This document shows, piece after piece, positions 7,910-14,452 of a stretch of 17,693 nt of DNA. Positions within the stretch are counted from its first letter, which is position 1. The number at the start of each line of letters is the position of its first letter. The position numbers and the translations under genes are program-made. A model generated the notes under the pieces. It worked only from the letters and a program-made list of their open reading frames with translations. It had not been told where the DNA came from and did no database searches. Origin of the DNA: an uncultured Rikenella sp. (GTDB lineage: Bacteria > Bacteroidota > Bacteroidia > Bacteroidales > Rikenellaceae); NCBI RefSeq assembly GCF_910579375.1, contig NZ_CAJTUJ010000031.1, positions 1 to 17,693 on the forward strand, written 5' to 3'.

Positions 7910-8167
7910 GGCTGGAACTGTTCTTTTTGTGAACAAAAAGAACCAAAAAAACTTCAGACGGATGCTTGCGCATCCTCCCGCTGCCGGCGGCCCAACTCTC
8001 GGGCTTTCTTTGGGTCGGGAGCAAACGGCGCGCATAGGGTTTAACTCTCATTAAGCGCGCCGTTGCCCCGACCCAAAAGCAATCACGAAGACTGAGGACT
8101 GCGGAGCGTAAGGCGTAGCGTAGCTATCATGAAAGTCTTTTGGGTACCTTTTCTTCAGAAAAGGTAC
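7910..8167. repeat. Modular hairpin element X2
   Basis: Same order and orientation as X1: GGCTGGAACTG (7910-7920); hairpin GTTCTTTTTGT/ACAAAAAGAAC; GGATGC-TTGC-GCATCC; GCTGCCGGCGGCCCAA (7980-7995); a core stem TTTGGGTCGGG (8009-8019) with CCCGACCCAAA (8067-8077), GCAA/TTGC, and CGGCGCGC (8026-8033) with GCGCGCCG (8055-8062), 23 pairs with two bulged A; the 53-base block 8084-8136 (51 of 53 identical to X1 by eye); and a closing hairpin ending at 8167. The core arms are unrelated in sequence to those of X1, but the loop shares AGGGT, CTC and CATTA. It sits between the divergent glnS and folB promoters. Confidence 0.78.
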
Positions 8168-8198
8168 GGTACCCTCCCGATTCCATACAAAAAACAGA

Positions 8199-8206
8199 TA
8201 GTTTTG
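8199..8206 (+). promoter_or_regulatory. folB promoter, -7 box
   Basis: TAGTTTTG matches TAnnTTTG and lies 25 bases before the folB ATG, giving a leader of about 20 bases. No convincing -33 TTTG is seen. It lies just outside the right end of element X2. Confidence 0.5.
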
Positions 8207-8231
8207 TCGGAAAGAATCAAATAGATAAGCT

Positions 8232-8588
8232 ATGAAAAAGACAGTGATCGAGCTGGAGAACATGGAGTTTTACGCCTATCACGGGCATTACGAAGAAGAG
8301 CAGAGAGTAGGTAACCGGTTTCGGGTAGACCTGCGGTTCGAAGTCGACAGCGCGGAGGCCGCCCGGACAGATGAGCTCGCGACCACGGTCAGCTACCTGG
8401 ACGTATATCAGAGCGTGCGGCGGCAGATGGAGATTCCGTCACACCTGCTCGAGCACGTCGCCGGGCGGATCGTGGAGGCGTTGCGGGCAGAGTTTCCCGC
8501 CGTGGGAGCCCTGCGGTTGAAGGTCTCGAAACTCGACCCGCCGTTAGGCGGTCAGGTTGAGAAAGTTAGTCTGGTGGTGGAAGATTAA
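8232..8588 (+). CDS. folB: Dihydroneopterin aldolase FolB
   Basis: This 118-residue cytosolic enzyme should convert 7,8-dihydroneopterin to 6-hydroxymethyl-dihydropterin and glycolaldehyde in folate synthesis. The family pattern is clear: FYAYHGHYEEEQRVGNRFRVDL (13-34), with Glu22 in the catalytic position; SYLDVYQ (54-60), with the active-site Tyr55; LLEHVAGRIVEAL (72-84), with the pterin-binding Glu74; and the Lys100 segment KLDPPLGGQVEKVSL. Length is typical for monofunctional FolB. The start at 8232 fits the N-terminal beta-strand, and a -7 box sits just upstream. nrdJ follows 119 bases later with its own promoter candidate, so cotranscription is possible but not needed. Confidence 0.95.
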   Translation: MKKTVIELENMEFYAYHGHYEEEQRVGNRFRVDLRFEVDSAEAARTDELATTVSYLDVYQSVRRQMEIPSHLLEHVAGRIVEALRAEFPAVGALRLKVSKLDPPLGGQVEKVSLVVED

Positions 8589-8664
8589 TCGGGTGATATA
8601 CAGTCGATTAATTAAATGTTAATAAGTTTTTGGCCCCTGTGATTTCGGCAGGCGGAAAGGGCCT

Positions 8665-8672
8665 TACCTTTG
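8665..8672 (+). promoter_or_regulatory. nrdJ promoter, -7 box
   Basis: TACCTTTG matches TAnnTTTG, 36 bases before the ATG at 8708. TTTC at 8643-8646 is at about the right distance for a weak -33 element. This supports the ATG at 8708 rather than the upstream in-frame ATG at 8630, which would lie before the promoter. Confidence 0.5.
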
Positions 8673-8707
8673 TCTCCGGAAACCGAAATTCAAGACCAAA
8701 ACATATC

Positions 8708-11239
8708 ATGCAGGATCTTAAACAATATTCCTACGAAGAGGCCGTGGCCGGCGCGCGCGACTACTTCAACGGCGACGAGCTGGCGGCGACGGTGTGGGTC
8801 AGCAAGTATGCCCTGAAGGACTCGTTCGGCAAGATTTACGAATGTTCGCCGGAGCAGATGCACCGCCGGATCGCCCGCGAGTTGGCGCGGATCGAGGAGA
8901 AGTATCCCAATCCGATGAGCGAGGAGGAGATCTACGGGATGCTCGACCACTTTAAATACGCGGTGCCGCAGGGCGGGCCGATGACCGGGATCGGGAACGA
9001 CCTCCAGATCGCCTCGATTTCGAACTGTTTCGTGATCGGACACGAGACGCCGGCGGATTCGTACGGCGGGATTATCCGCATCGACGAGGAGCAGGTGCAG
9101 CTGATGAAACGACGCGGCGGGGTGGGACACGACTTGTCGCACATCCGGCCGACGGGCTCGCCGGTGCTGAACTCGGCTTTGACCAGTACGGGGATCGTGC
9201 CGTTCATGGAACGCTACTCGAACTCGACGCGCGAGGTGGCGCAGGACGGACGACGGGGGGCTTTGATGCTGTCATTATCGATTAAGCATCCGGATGCGGA
9301 GCGCTTTATCGACGCGAAGCTGGAGCAGGGGAAGGTGACGGGGGCGAATGTCTCGATCAAGGTGGACGACGAGTTCATGCAGGCGGCGATCGAGGGAAAA
9401 CCGTACAAACAGCAGTTCCCGATCACGGGCGACAAGCCGATGGTGTCGGGCGAGGTGGATGCGGCGGCGCTGTGGAAAAAGATCGTCCACAATGCCTGGA
9501 AGTCGGCGGAACCGGGGGTGCTCTTCTGGGATACGATCATCCGGGAGTCGGTGCCCGACTGCTATGCGGACCTGGGGTTCCGGACGGTGTCGACCAATCC
9601 GTGCGGCGAGATTCCGCTGTGTCCGTACGACAGCTGCCGGCTGCTGGCTCTGAACCTCTACAGCTATGTGGTCAAACCGTTTACGCCGGAGGCGCGGTTC
9701 GATACGGCCAAGTTCAAAAAGCATGTGCGCAAGGCGATGCGGATGATGGACGACATTATCGATATTGAGTTGGAGAAGGTCGATTCGATCATCGCCAAGA
9801 TCGAGAAGGATCCGGAGGCGGCGGATATTCGGCGGGTGGAACGGGAGCTGTGGGGTAAGATTCGCGAAAAGGCGCTGATGGGACGCCGGACGGGGCTGGG
9901 GATTACGGCCGAAGGGGATATGCTGGCGGCGCTGGGGATGCGGTATGGGTCGGATGAGGCGATCGCGTTCGCGGCGGAGTTGCAGAAGACGCTGGCGGTG
10001 GAGGCTTACAGGGCTTCGGTCGAGATGGCGGGCGAACGGGGGGCGTTCAAGATGTACGACGCGGCGAGAGAGGCGGAAAATCCGATGATTCAGCGGGTTC
10101 GCGAGGCGGATCCGAAGCTGTACGACCTGATGGTGAAGCAGGGGCGAAGGAATGTGGCGATGCTGACGATTGCGCCGACGGGGACGACGTCGCTGATGAC
10201 GCAGACGACCAGCGGGATCGAACCGGTCTTCTTGCCGGTCTACAAGCGGCGGCGGAAGGTCAACCCGAGCGATAAGTCGGTGAATGTCACTTTCGTGGAC
10301 GAGGTGGGGGATTCGTGGGAGGAGTACAATGTCTATCACCACCATTTCCTGACGTGGGTCAAGGTCAATAAGGGGCTCACGGACGAACAGATCAAAAAGC
10401 TGTCGGACAAGGAGGTGGATAAATTGGTGGCGGAATCGCCGTACCACAATGCGACGTCGAACGATATCGACTGGGTGGCGAAGGTCAAGATGCAGGGGGC
10501 GATGCAGAAGTGGGTGGATCACTCGATCTCGGTGACTGTCAACCTGCCGAACGATGTGACGGAGGCGTTGGTGGACGAGGTCTACCGGACGGCCTGGAGG
10601 TCGGGGTGCAAGGGGGTGACGGTCTATCGGGACGGAAGCCGGGCGGGGGTGCTGGTCAAGAAGGACAAGAAGAAGGAGGAGGAAGATGGGATTCCGGCCA
10701 GCCGACCGATGTCGCTGGAGGCGGATGTGGTGCGGTTCAAGAACGGGCCGGAGGACTGGATTGCGTTCGTGGGGCTCTACAACCACAAACCGTATGAGAT
10801 ATTTACGGGGAAGGTGGATGAGGATGCGCTCTATTTCCCGAAGACGATCAAGAAGGGGAATATCATCAAGGTGATCGAGAAGGACGGGACGAAACGGTAT
10901 GATTTCCAATATAAGGATAAGTACGGGTATGTGAATTCGGTGGGGGGGATTTCGCGCTTGTTCGACGAGGAGTTCTGGAACTATGCGAAGCTGATTTCGG
11001 GGGTTCTGAGGACGGGGATGCCGCCGATCGATGTGGTGAATCTGGTTTCGTCGCTCCGGCTGAACAGCGACACGATCAATACGTGGAAAAACGGTGTGGC
11101 GAGGGCGCTGCACAAGTATATCCCGAACGGGACGAAGCCGAAGGGGGGCAAAAAGTGTCCGGAGTGCGGGCAGGAGGCGCTGGTGTATCAGGAGGGGTGT
11201 CTGGTCTGCACGAATTGCGGACACTCGAAGTGCGGTTGA
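8708..11239 (+). CDS. nrdJ: Adenosylcobalamin-dependent (class II) ribonucleotide reductase
   Basis: This 843-residue enzyme should reduce ribonucleotides to deoxyribonucleotides using a B12-derived radical, with or without oxygen. The N-terminal part includes SISNCFVIG, whose Cys107 matches the first active-site redox cysteine. RRGGVGHDLSHIRPTGSPV and STNPCGEIPL (Asn297, Cys299, Glu301) give the thiyl-radical triad; Cys310 (DSCRLLALNL) is the partner redox cysteine. MLTIAPTGTTSLM (485-497) is the conserved phosphate-binding loop. The C-terminus has a Lys/Glu linker, a beta-rich domain and a cysteine tail, CPEC..CLVCTNC..SKC (817-842), likely re-reducing or zinc-binding. ATG 8708 is chosen because the upstream ATG at 8630 lies before the promoter and adds 26 unrelated residues. 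No cobalamin riboswitch is recognisable in the 119 bases upstream. Confidence 0.95.
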   Translation: MQDLKQYSYEEAVAGARDYFNGDELAATVWVSKYALKDSFGKIYECSPEQMHRRIARELARIEEKYPNPMSEEEIYGMLDHFKYAVPQGGPMTGIGNDLQIASISNCFVIGHETPADSYGGIIRIDEEQVQLMKRRGGVGHDLSHIRPTGSPVLNSALTSTGIVPFMERYSNSTREVAQDGRRGALMLSLSIKHPDAERFIDAKLEQGKVTGANVSIKVDDEFMQAAIEGKPYKQQFPITGDKPMVSGEVDAAALWKKIVHNAWKSAEPGVLFWDTIIRESVPDCYADLGFRTVSTNPCGEIPLCPYDSCRLLALNLYSYVVKPFTPEARFDTAKFKKHVRKAMRMMDDIIDIELEKVDSIIAKIEKDPEAADIRRVERELWGKIREKALMGRRTGLGITAEGDMLAALGMRYGSDEAIAFAAELQKTLAVEAYRASVEMAGERGAFKMYDAAREAENPMIQRVREADPKLYDLMVKQGRRNVAMLTIAPTGTTSLMTQTTSGIEPVFLPVYKRRRKVNPSDKSVNVTFVDEVGDSWEEYNVYHHHFLTWVKVNKGLTDEQIKKLSDKEVDKLVAESPYHNATSNDIDWVAKVKMQGAMQKWVDHSISVTVNLPNDVTEALVDEVYRTAWRSGCKGVTVYRDGSRAGVLVKKDKKKEEEDGIPASRPMSLEADVVRFKNGPEDWIAFVGLYNHKPYEIFTGKVDEDALYFPKTIKKGNIIKVIEKDGTKRYDFQYKDKYGYVNSVGGISRLFDEEFWNYAKLISGVLRTGMPPIDVVNLVSSLRLNSDTINTWKNGVARALHKYIPNGTKPKGGKKCPECGQEALVYQEGCLVCTNCGHSKCG

Positions 11240-11279
11240 TGAAGCAGGGTTGGTATAAATTCCTTGTTTTGTTTTGGGG

Positions 11280-11307
11280 TTCAGGGCCGGAGTATTCCGG
11301 CCCTGAA
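11280..11307 (+). terminator. nrdJ rho-independent terminator
   Basis: TTCAGGGCCGG (11280-11290) pairs perfectly with CCGGCCCTGAA (11297-11307) around AGTATT, 40 bases past the nrdJ stop. The U tract (TCGTTT) is modest. It separates nrdJ from the oppositely oriented fragments downstream. Confidence 0.65.
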
Positions 11308-11331
11308 TCGTTTCCGGTGCTGTGTGTTCGT

Positions 11332-11520
11332 TTATTCCGAGAGGCAACGCAACTGACGACCGTAGGCGCGACTGTATGTGTTGCCGGGGTCAAGGCCATG
11401 TGTGTGGAACCACAAGAATTGGCTGTAGGTATTGCTCACTCCGGTCGATAAACTGTAACCCTCGTTTCCTGCGCTGTTCGGTATGCCTGCAGAACCGCTG
11501 CGAAAGCCCGGGGCGGCTGC
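11332..11520 (-). pseudogene. Headless FISUMP-like C-terminal cassette A
   Basis: On the minus strand 62 codons to a TAA encode AAAPGFRSGSAG..., GYSLSTGVSNTYSQFLWF and GLDPGNTYSRAYGRQLRC, ending LSE. This resembles the C-terminal end of Fibrobacter-succinogenes-major-paralogous (FISUMP, TIGR02145-like) domains, which read roughly LPAAGYR...GYYWSS...FNS..V.P....R..GFSVRCV. No start codon or signal peptide is linked; the frame upstream runs through cassette B out of register. It begins about 12 bases after cassette B stops and lacks four residues relative to B. It may be a decayed gene end or a silent recombination donor. Family assignment is by remembered pattern, not search. Confidence 0.55.
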
Positions 11521-11531
11521 CTTGCCCCCGT

Positions 11532-11738
11532 TTATTCCGAGAGGCAACGCAACTGAAGACCGCGGCCACGGTAGTCCGAGTTGCTGGGATCGAGACCCTG
11601 CGAGTAGAACCACAAGAACCGCCCGTAGACAACACTGACCGCAGACGACCAGCTATAGCCGTAGTTGCCGACGGCGTTCAGAGCGCCCAATCGCCCATAA
11701 TTGCCCGCGTCACGGTAGCCCGGGGCGATGGGTAGGTC
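11532..11738 (-). pseudogene. Headless FISUMP-like C-terminal cassette B
   Basis: On the minus strand 68 codons encode DLPIAPGYRDAGNYGRLG, GALNAVGNYGYSWSSAV, FLWFYSQGLDPSNSDYRG and RGLQLRCLSE before a TAA. The frame is closed by an in-frame TGA about 30 bases upstream with no ATG between, so it cannot be a complete gene. Framework residues match cassette A (GYS, FLWF, GLDP, R..G.QLRCLSE), whereas the positions between them differ. Its stop-proximal block (11529-11556) is identical over 28 bases to 11329-11356, exactly 200 bases away. It begins at the LPxAPGYR motif, where the variable part of such domains starts. Confidence 0.6.
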
Positions 11739-11763
11739 GGATGGATATAAATAAATTACAGAT

Positions 11764-11793
11764 CAAAAACAAAGGGGGTGTTGCACCCCCTTT
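11764..11793 (-). terminator. mlaF-side terminator
   Basis: AAAGGGGGTG (11771-11780) pairs with CACCCCCTTT (11784-11793) around TTG. On the minus strand the stem is followed by TTTGTTTTTG, a good U tract, about 60 bases past the mlaF stop. It probably ends the nadA-mlaE-mlaF transcript and insulates the cassettes from that transcription. Confidence 0.75.
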
Positions 11794-11854
11794 CGCTATT
11801 GTTTCCAATATAAATATAAAAAATCGAAGTCAAGAGGGTGTTTCCAATCCCTGT

Positions 11855-12613
11855 CTATCGCTGTTGCATGTGCTTCACTTTGCGGGCCATGGCCGAGGCG
11901 AAAATGAAGTCTTCCAGTTCCCGGTTGTCGGCGGCGAGGATGTCGTCCTTCGTCCCTTCCCACCACTTTTTGCCTTCGTAGATGAAGATGATCGTGTCGC
12001 CGATCTCCATCACGGAGTTCATGTCGTGGGTGTTGATGATGGTCGTGATGTTGTACTCCTGGGTGATCTCCTGGATCAGGTTGTCGATCACGACCGAGGT
12101 CTTCGGGTCGAGCCCCGAGTTGGGCTCGTCGCAGAAAAGATATTGGGGGTTCATCACGATCGCGCGCGCGATGGCTACCCGCTTGATCATCCCGCCGCTC
12201 AGTTCCGACGGGTAGAGGTGTTCGGCGTTGGTCAGGTTGACGCGCTTGAGGCAGAAGTCGGCCCGGTCTTCCTTCTCGCTCTGAGACATGTCGGTGAAGA
12301 GGTCGAGCGGAAACATCACGTTTTCGAGCACGGTCGAGGAGTCTAACAACGCGCCGCCCTGAAAGATCATACCCAGTTTCTGACGGATCTCGCGCTTTAC
12401 TTCGAGCGGGGCGCCGCTGAAGCAGAGGTCGTCGTAGAGGATCCGGCCGCTGTCGATCTCGTGCAGGCCGACGAGGCATTTCAACAGCACGGTCTTACCC
12501 GAACCGCTCTGACCGATGATCAGGTTGGTCTTGCCGGGCTGGAAGGTGGCGGTGATCCGGTCGAGAACGGGCCGCCCTTCGAAGGATTTGCAGACGTCGA
12601 TGGCACGTATCAT
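11855..12613 (-). CDS. mlaF: ABC transporter ATPase, MlaF-type
   Basis: This 252-residue cytosolic ATPase should drive the MlaE permease in phospholipid transport between inner and outer membranes. It has Walker A GQSGSGKT (34-41), Q-loop Gln85 (MIFQGGALLDSSTVLENVMFPL, an MlaF/Mkl-like stretch), signature LSGGM (138-142), Walker B LFCDEP (159-164) and switch His196. The signature continues IKRVAIARAI, as in Mla ATPases. Its first codons overlap the last codons of mlaE by 4 bases (ATGA), showing translational coupling. No MCE (MlaD) substrate-binding gene follows; a terminator lies downstream. An ATPase for another exporter is unlikely given the MlaE partner. Confidence 0.9.
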   Translation of the reverse strand: MIRAIDVCKSFEGRPVLDRITATFQPGKTNLIIGQSGSGKTVLLKCLVGLHEIDSGRILYDDLCFSGAPLEVKREIRQKLGMIFQGGALLDSSTVLENVMFPLDLFTDMSQSEKEDRADFCLKRVNLTNAEHLYPSELSGGMIKRVAIARAIVMNPQYLFCDEPNSGLDPKTSVVIDNLIQEITQEYNITTIINTHDMNSVMEIGDTIIFIYEGKKWWEGTKDDILAADNRELEDFIFASAMARKVKHMQQR

Positions 12614-13353
12614 TTGGTCAGCATGATTTGGGTGAGAATCAGGTTGAAGATCAGGATCACGATGCTGCTCACCACGACGGCACGGGTGCTGGCGCGCCCG
12701 ACTTCGAGCGAGTTGCCTTTGGCGTAGTAGCCGTAGTAGGCCGATACGGTGGAGATGATGATGCCGAAAACGCAGGCTTTGGTGATCGAGTAGCTGATAT
12801 AGAAGGGGTTGACGGCGTAGCGAATCCCGGCGAGGTATTCGAAGGGGGGGAATATCTGGGTCGCCTCGACGACGAGGTAGCCGCCGATGACGCCGATGAT
12901 CATACTCATGATGGTGAGCAGGGGAAAAAAGAGGGCCGAGGCCACCACTTTCGGCAGGATGAGGTAGCTGGCGGAGTTGACGCCCATAATCTCCAGGGCG
13001 TCGATCTGTTCGGTGATCCGCATGGTGCCGATCTCGGAGGCGATGTTGGAGCCCACTTTCCCGGCCAGAATCAGGGCGACGATCGTGGAGCTGAACTCCA
13101 GTACGATCGATTCCCGGGTGGCGTATCCGATGAGCATCTTCGGGATGAAGGGGTTTTCGAGGTTGTTGGCCATCTGGATGACGACCACGGCGCCCATGAA
13201 AACCGAGATGATCGCGACGATGCCGATCGAGTTCAGGCCGATGGATTCCATCTCGAACAGGGTGCGGCGGCGGTAGATCGAGAGTTTCTCGGGGCGCGCG
13301 AAGACTTTGCGCATCAGGGTGAGGTATTCGCCGGTCTCTTTGAATATTCGCAT
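12610..13353 (-). CDS. mlaE: MlaE-family phospholipid ABC permease
   Basis: This 247-residue inner membrane protein matches the MlaE/YrbE permease family (five or six membrane segments), partner of MlaF. Diagnostic stretches are GAVVVIQMANNLE (near 54-66), the conserved block GKVGSNIASEIGTMRITEQIDALEIMGVN, and LILPKVVASALFFPLLTI. Length fits the family. An N-terminal amphipathic region (MRIFKETGEYLTLMRKVFARPEK) precedes the first segment. It lies 27 bases after nadA and overlaps mlaF by 4 bases, so the three genes are likely one operon. The permease probably works with an MCE protein encoded elsewhere. Confidence 0.92.
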   Translation of the reverse strand: MRIFKETGEYLTLMRKVFARPEKLSIYRRRTLFEMESIGLNSIGIVAIISVFMGAVVVIQMANNLENPFIPKMLIGYATRESIVLEFSSTIVALILAGKVGSNIASEIGTMRITEQIDALEIMGVNSASYLILPKVVASALFFPLLTIMSMIIGVIGGYLVVEATQIFPPFEYLAGIRYAVNPFYISYSITKACVFGIIISTVSAYYGYYAKGNSLEVGRASTRAVVVSSIVILIFNLILTQIMLTK

Positions 13354-13380
13354 GGTCGTGCTGTGCTCAGAAAAAGGAGG

Positions 13381-14328
13381 TTAGACGAGGCCGAGGCGCT
13401 CGGAGATTTCGAGCATCCGCCGGATGGAGCCTTCGGCGCGCCGGCGGGTCTCTTCGGGGATGACGATTTCGGGTTGCAGGGTCTCCAGGGCGGCGGCGAT
13501 CTTCGGCAGGGTCACGAGTTTCATGAAGCTGCAATTGTTGCATCCGCAGGCGGCGTCGGTCGGCGGGGCCGGGATGAAGGTCTTGCCGGGGGCGGCGAGG
13601 CGCATCTGGTGCAGGACGCCGGGTTCGGTCACGACGATGTAGGTGTCGGTCGAGGTGTCGTTCACGGCGTATTTCAATAGGCCGGCGGTCGAACCGACGT
13701 AGTCGGAGATGAGGACGATGGGTCGTTTGCACTCCGGATGGGTCAGCACTTTGGCGTGGGGATGGGTCTGTTTCAGCTCGAGGATCTTCTCGAGGGAGAA
13801 CTCTTCGTGGACGTGGCAGGCGCCGTCCCACACGAGCATGTTCTCGCGTCCGGTGATGTTCCGGATGTAGTTGCCGAGGTTCCGGTCGGGCCCGAACAGA
13901 ATGGGTTCGTCGGGGGGCAGCGAGCGGACGATCTCGACGGCGTTGCTGCTGGTGCAGACGATGTCGGTCAGGGCTTTGACTTCGGCGGTGGTGTTCACGT
14001 AGGAGATGACGGTTCGCCCGGGGTTCGCGGCGATGAAGGCGGCGAACTCGTCGGCGGGGCAGGAGTCGGCCAGCGAGCAGCCGGCGGCCATGTCGGGCAT
14101 CAGGACGGTCTTCCGAGGGGAGAGGATTTTGGCGGTCTCGCCCATGAAGTGGACGCCGGCGAAGAGGATGACGTCGGCGTCGGTGGTCGCTGCCCGCTGC
14201 GACAGGGCGAGGCTGTCACCGACGAAATCGGCGATGTCCTGCACGTCGGAGTCGGTGTAGTAGTGGGCCAGAATGACGGCGTTGCGCTCGCGGCGGAGGG
14301 TGTCGATTTTCTCTTTCAAAGCATCCAT
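13381..14328 (-). CDS. nadA: Quinolinate synthase A
   Basis: This 315-residue cytosolic iron-sulfur enzyme condenses iminoaspartate with dihydroxyacetone phosphate to quinolinate in de novo NAD synthesis. Motifs include ILAHYY (19-24) near the N-terminus, FAGVHFMGETAKILSP (56-71), MAAGCSLADSCP, DGACHVHEEF and HPECKRP. Likely cluster ligands are Cys84, Cys171 and one of Cys261/263/266 (CGCNNC). The frame is open upstream to 14475 but that extension crosses a terminator and has no family similarity, so ATG 14328 is used. nadB and nadC are not adjacent. A -7 box lies only 8 bases upstream of the ATG. mlaE follows after 27 bases. Confidence 0.96.
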   Translation of the reverse strand: MDALKEKIDTLRRERNAVILAHYYTDSDVQDIADFVGDSLALSQRAATTDADVILFAGVHFMGETAKILSPRKTVLMPDMAAGCSLADSCPADEFAAFIAANPGRTVISYVNTTAEVKALTDIVCTSSNAVEIVRSLPPDEPILFGPDRNLGNYIRNITGRENMLVWDGACHVHEEFSLEKILELKQTHPHAKVLTHPECKRPIVLISDYVGSTAGLLKYAVNDTSTDTYIVVTEPGVLHQMRLAAPGKTFIPAPPTDAACGCNNCSFMKLVTLPKIAAALETLQPEIVIPEETRRRAEGSIRRMLEISERLGLV

Positions 14329-14335
14329 AACAGGG

Positions 14336-14343
14336 CAAATATA
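14336..14343 (-). promoter_or_regulatory. nadA promoter, -7 box (nearly leaderless)
   Basis: The minus strand reads TATATTTG, an exact TAnnTTTG, 7 bases before the nadA ATG. Transcription would begin about 2-4 bases before the start codon. No TTTG -33 element at the usual distance is seen (a TTTT lies a few bases too far). Confidence 0.45.
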
Positions 14344-14381
14344 CGATTTTCCGCGGGTTCGGCGGCCATAAAAGCGGTTAT

Positions 14382-14422
14382 AAAAAAGCGCCGTCGCTCC
14401 CTCGTTGAAGGAGAAACGGCGC
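14382..14422 (-). terminator. Terminator of the outer membrane receptor gene
   Basis: GCGCCGT (14388-14394) pairs with ACGGCGC (14416-14422), and CTCC with GGAG inside it after a 2x2 internal loop. On the minus strand it is followed by TTTTTTA (14387-14381), a classic intrinsic terminator about 30 bases past the receptor stop and before the nadA promoter. Confidence 0.85.
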
Positions 14423-14452
14423 GGATGGAGGGCATAGTATGCCGCGGAAGGG

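Noticed and set aside
8589..8707. Cobalamin riboswitch controlling the B12-dependent reductase
   Set aside because: Only 119 bases separate folB and nrdJ, with no recognisable B12 box and a promoter candidate leaving a leader of about 30 bases.
9275..11347. A very long open frame on the strand opposite nrdJ, and similar ones opposite glnS and the GH20 gene
   Set aside because: Translations are Arg/Pro/His- or Gly/Val-rich without domains; they arise from high GC and strong codon bias of the real genes on the other strand.
11329..11738. A diversity-generating retroelement
   Set aside because: No reverse transcriptase, accessory gene or adenine-only template/variable pair is visible; only the variable-domain resemblance remains.
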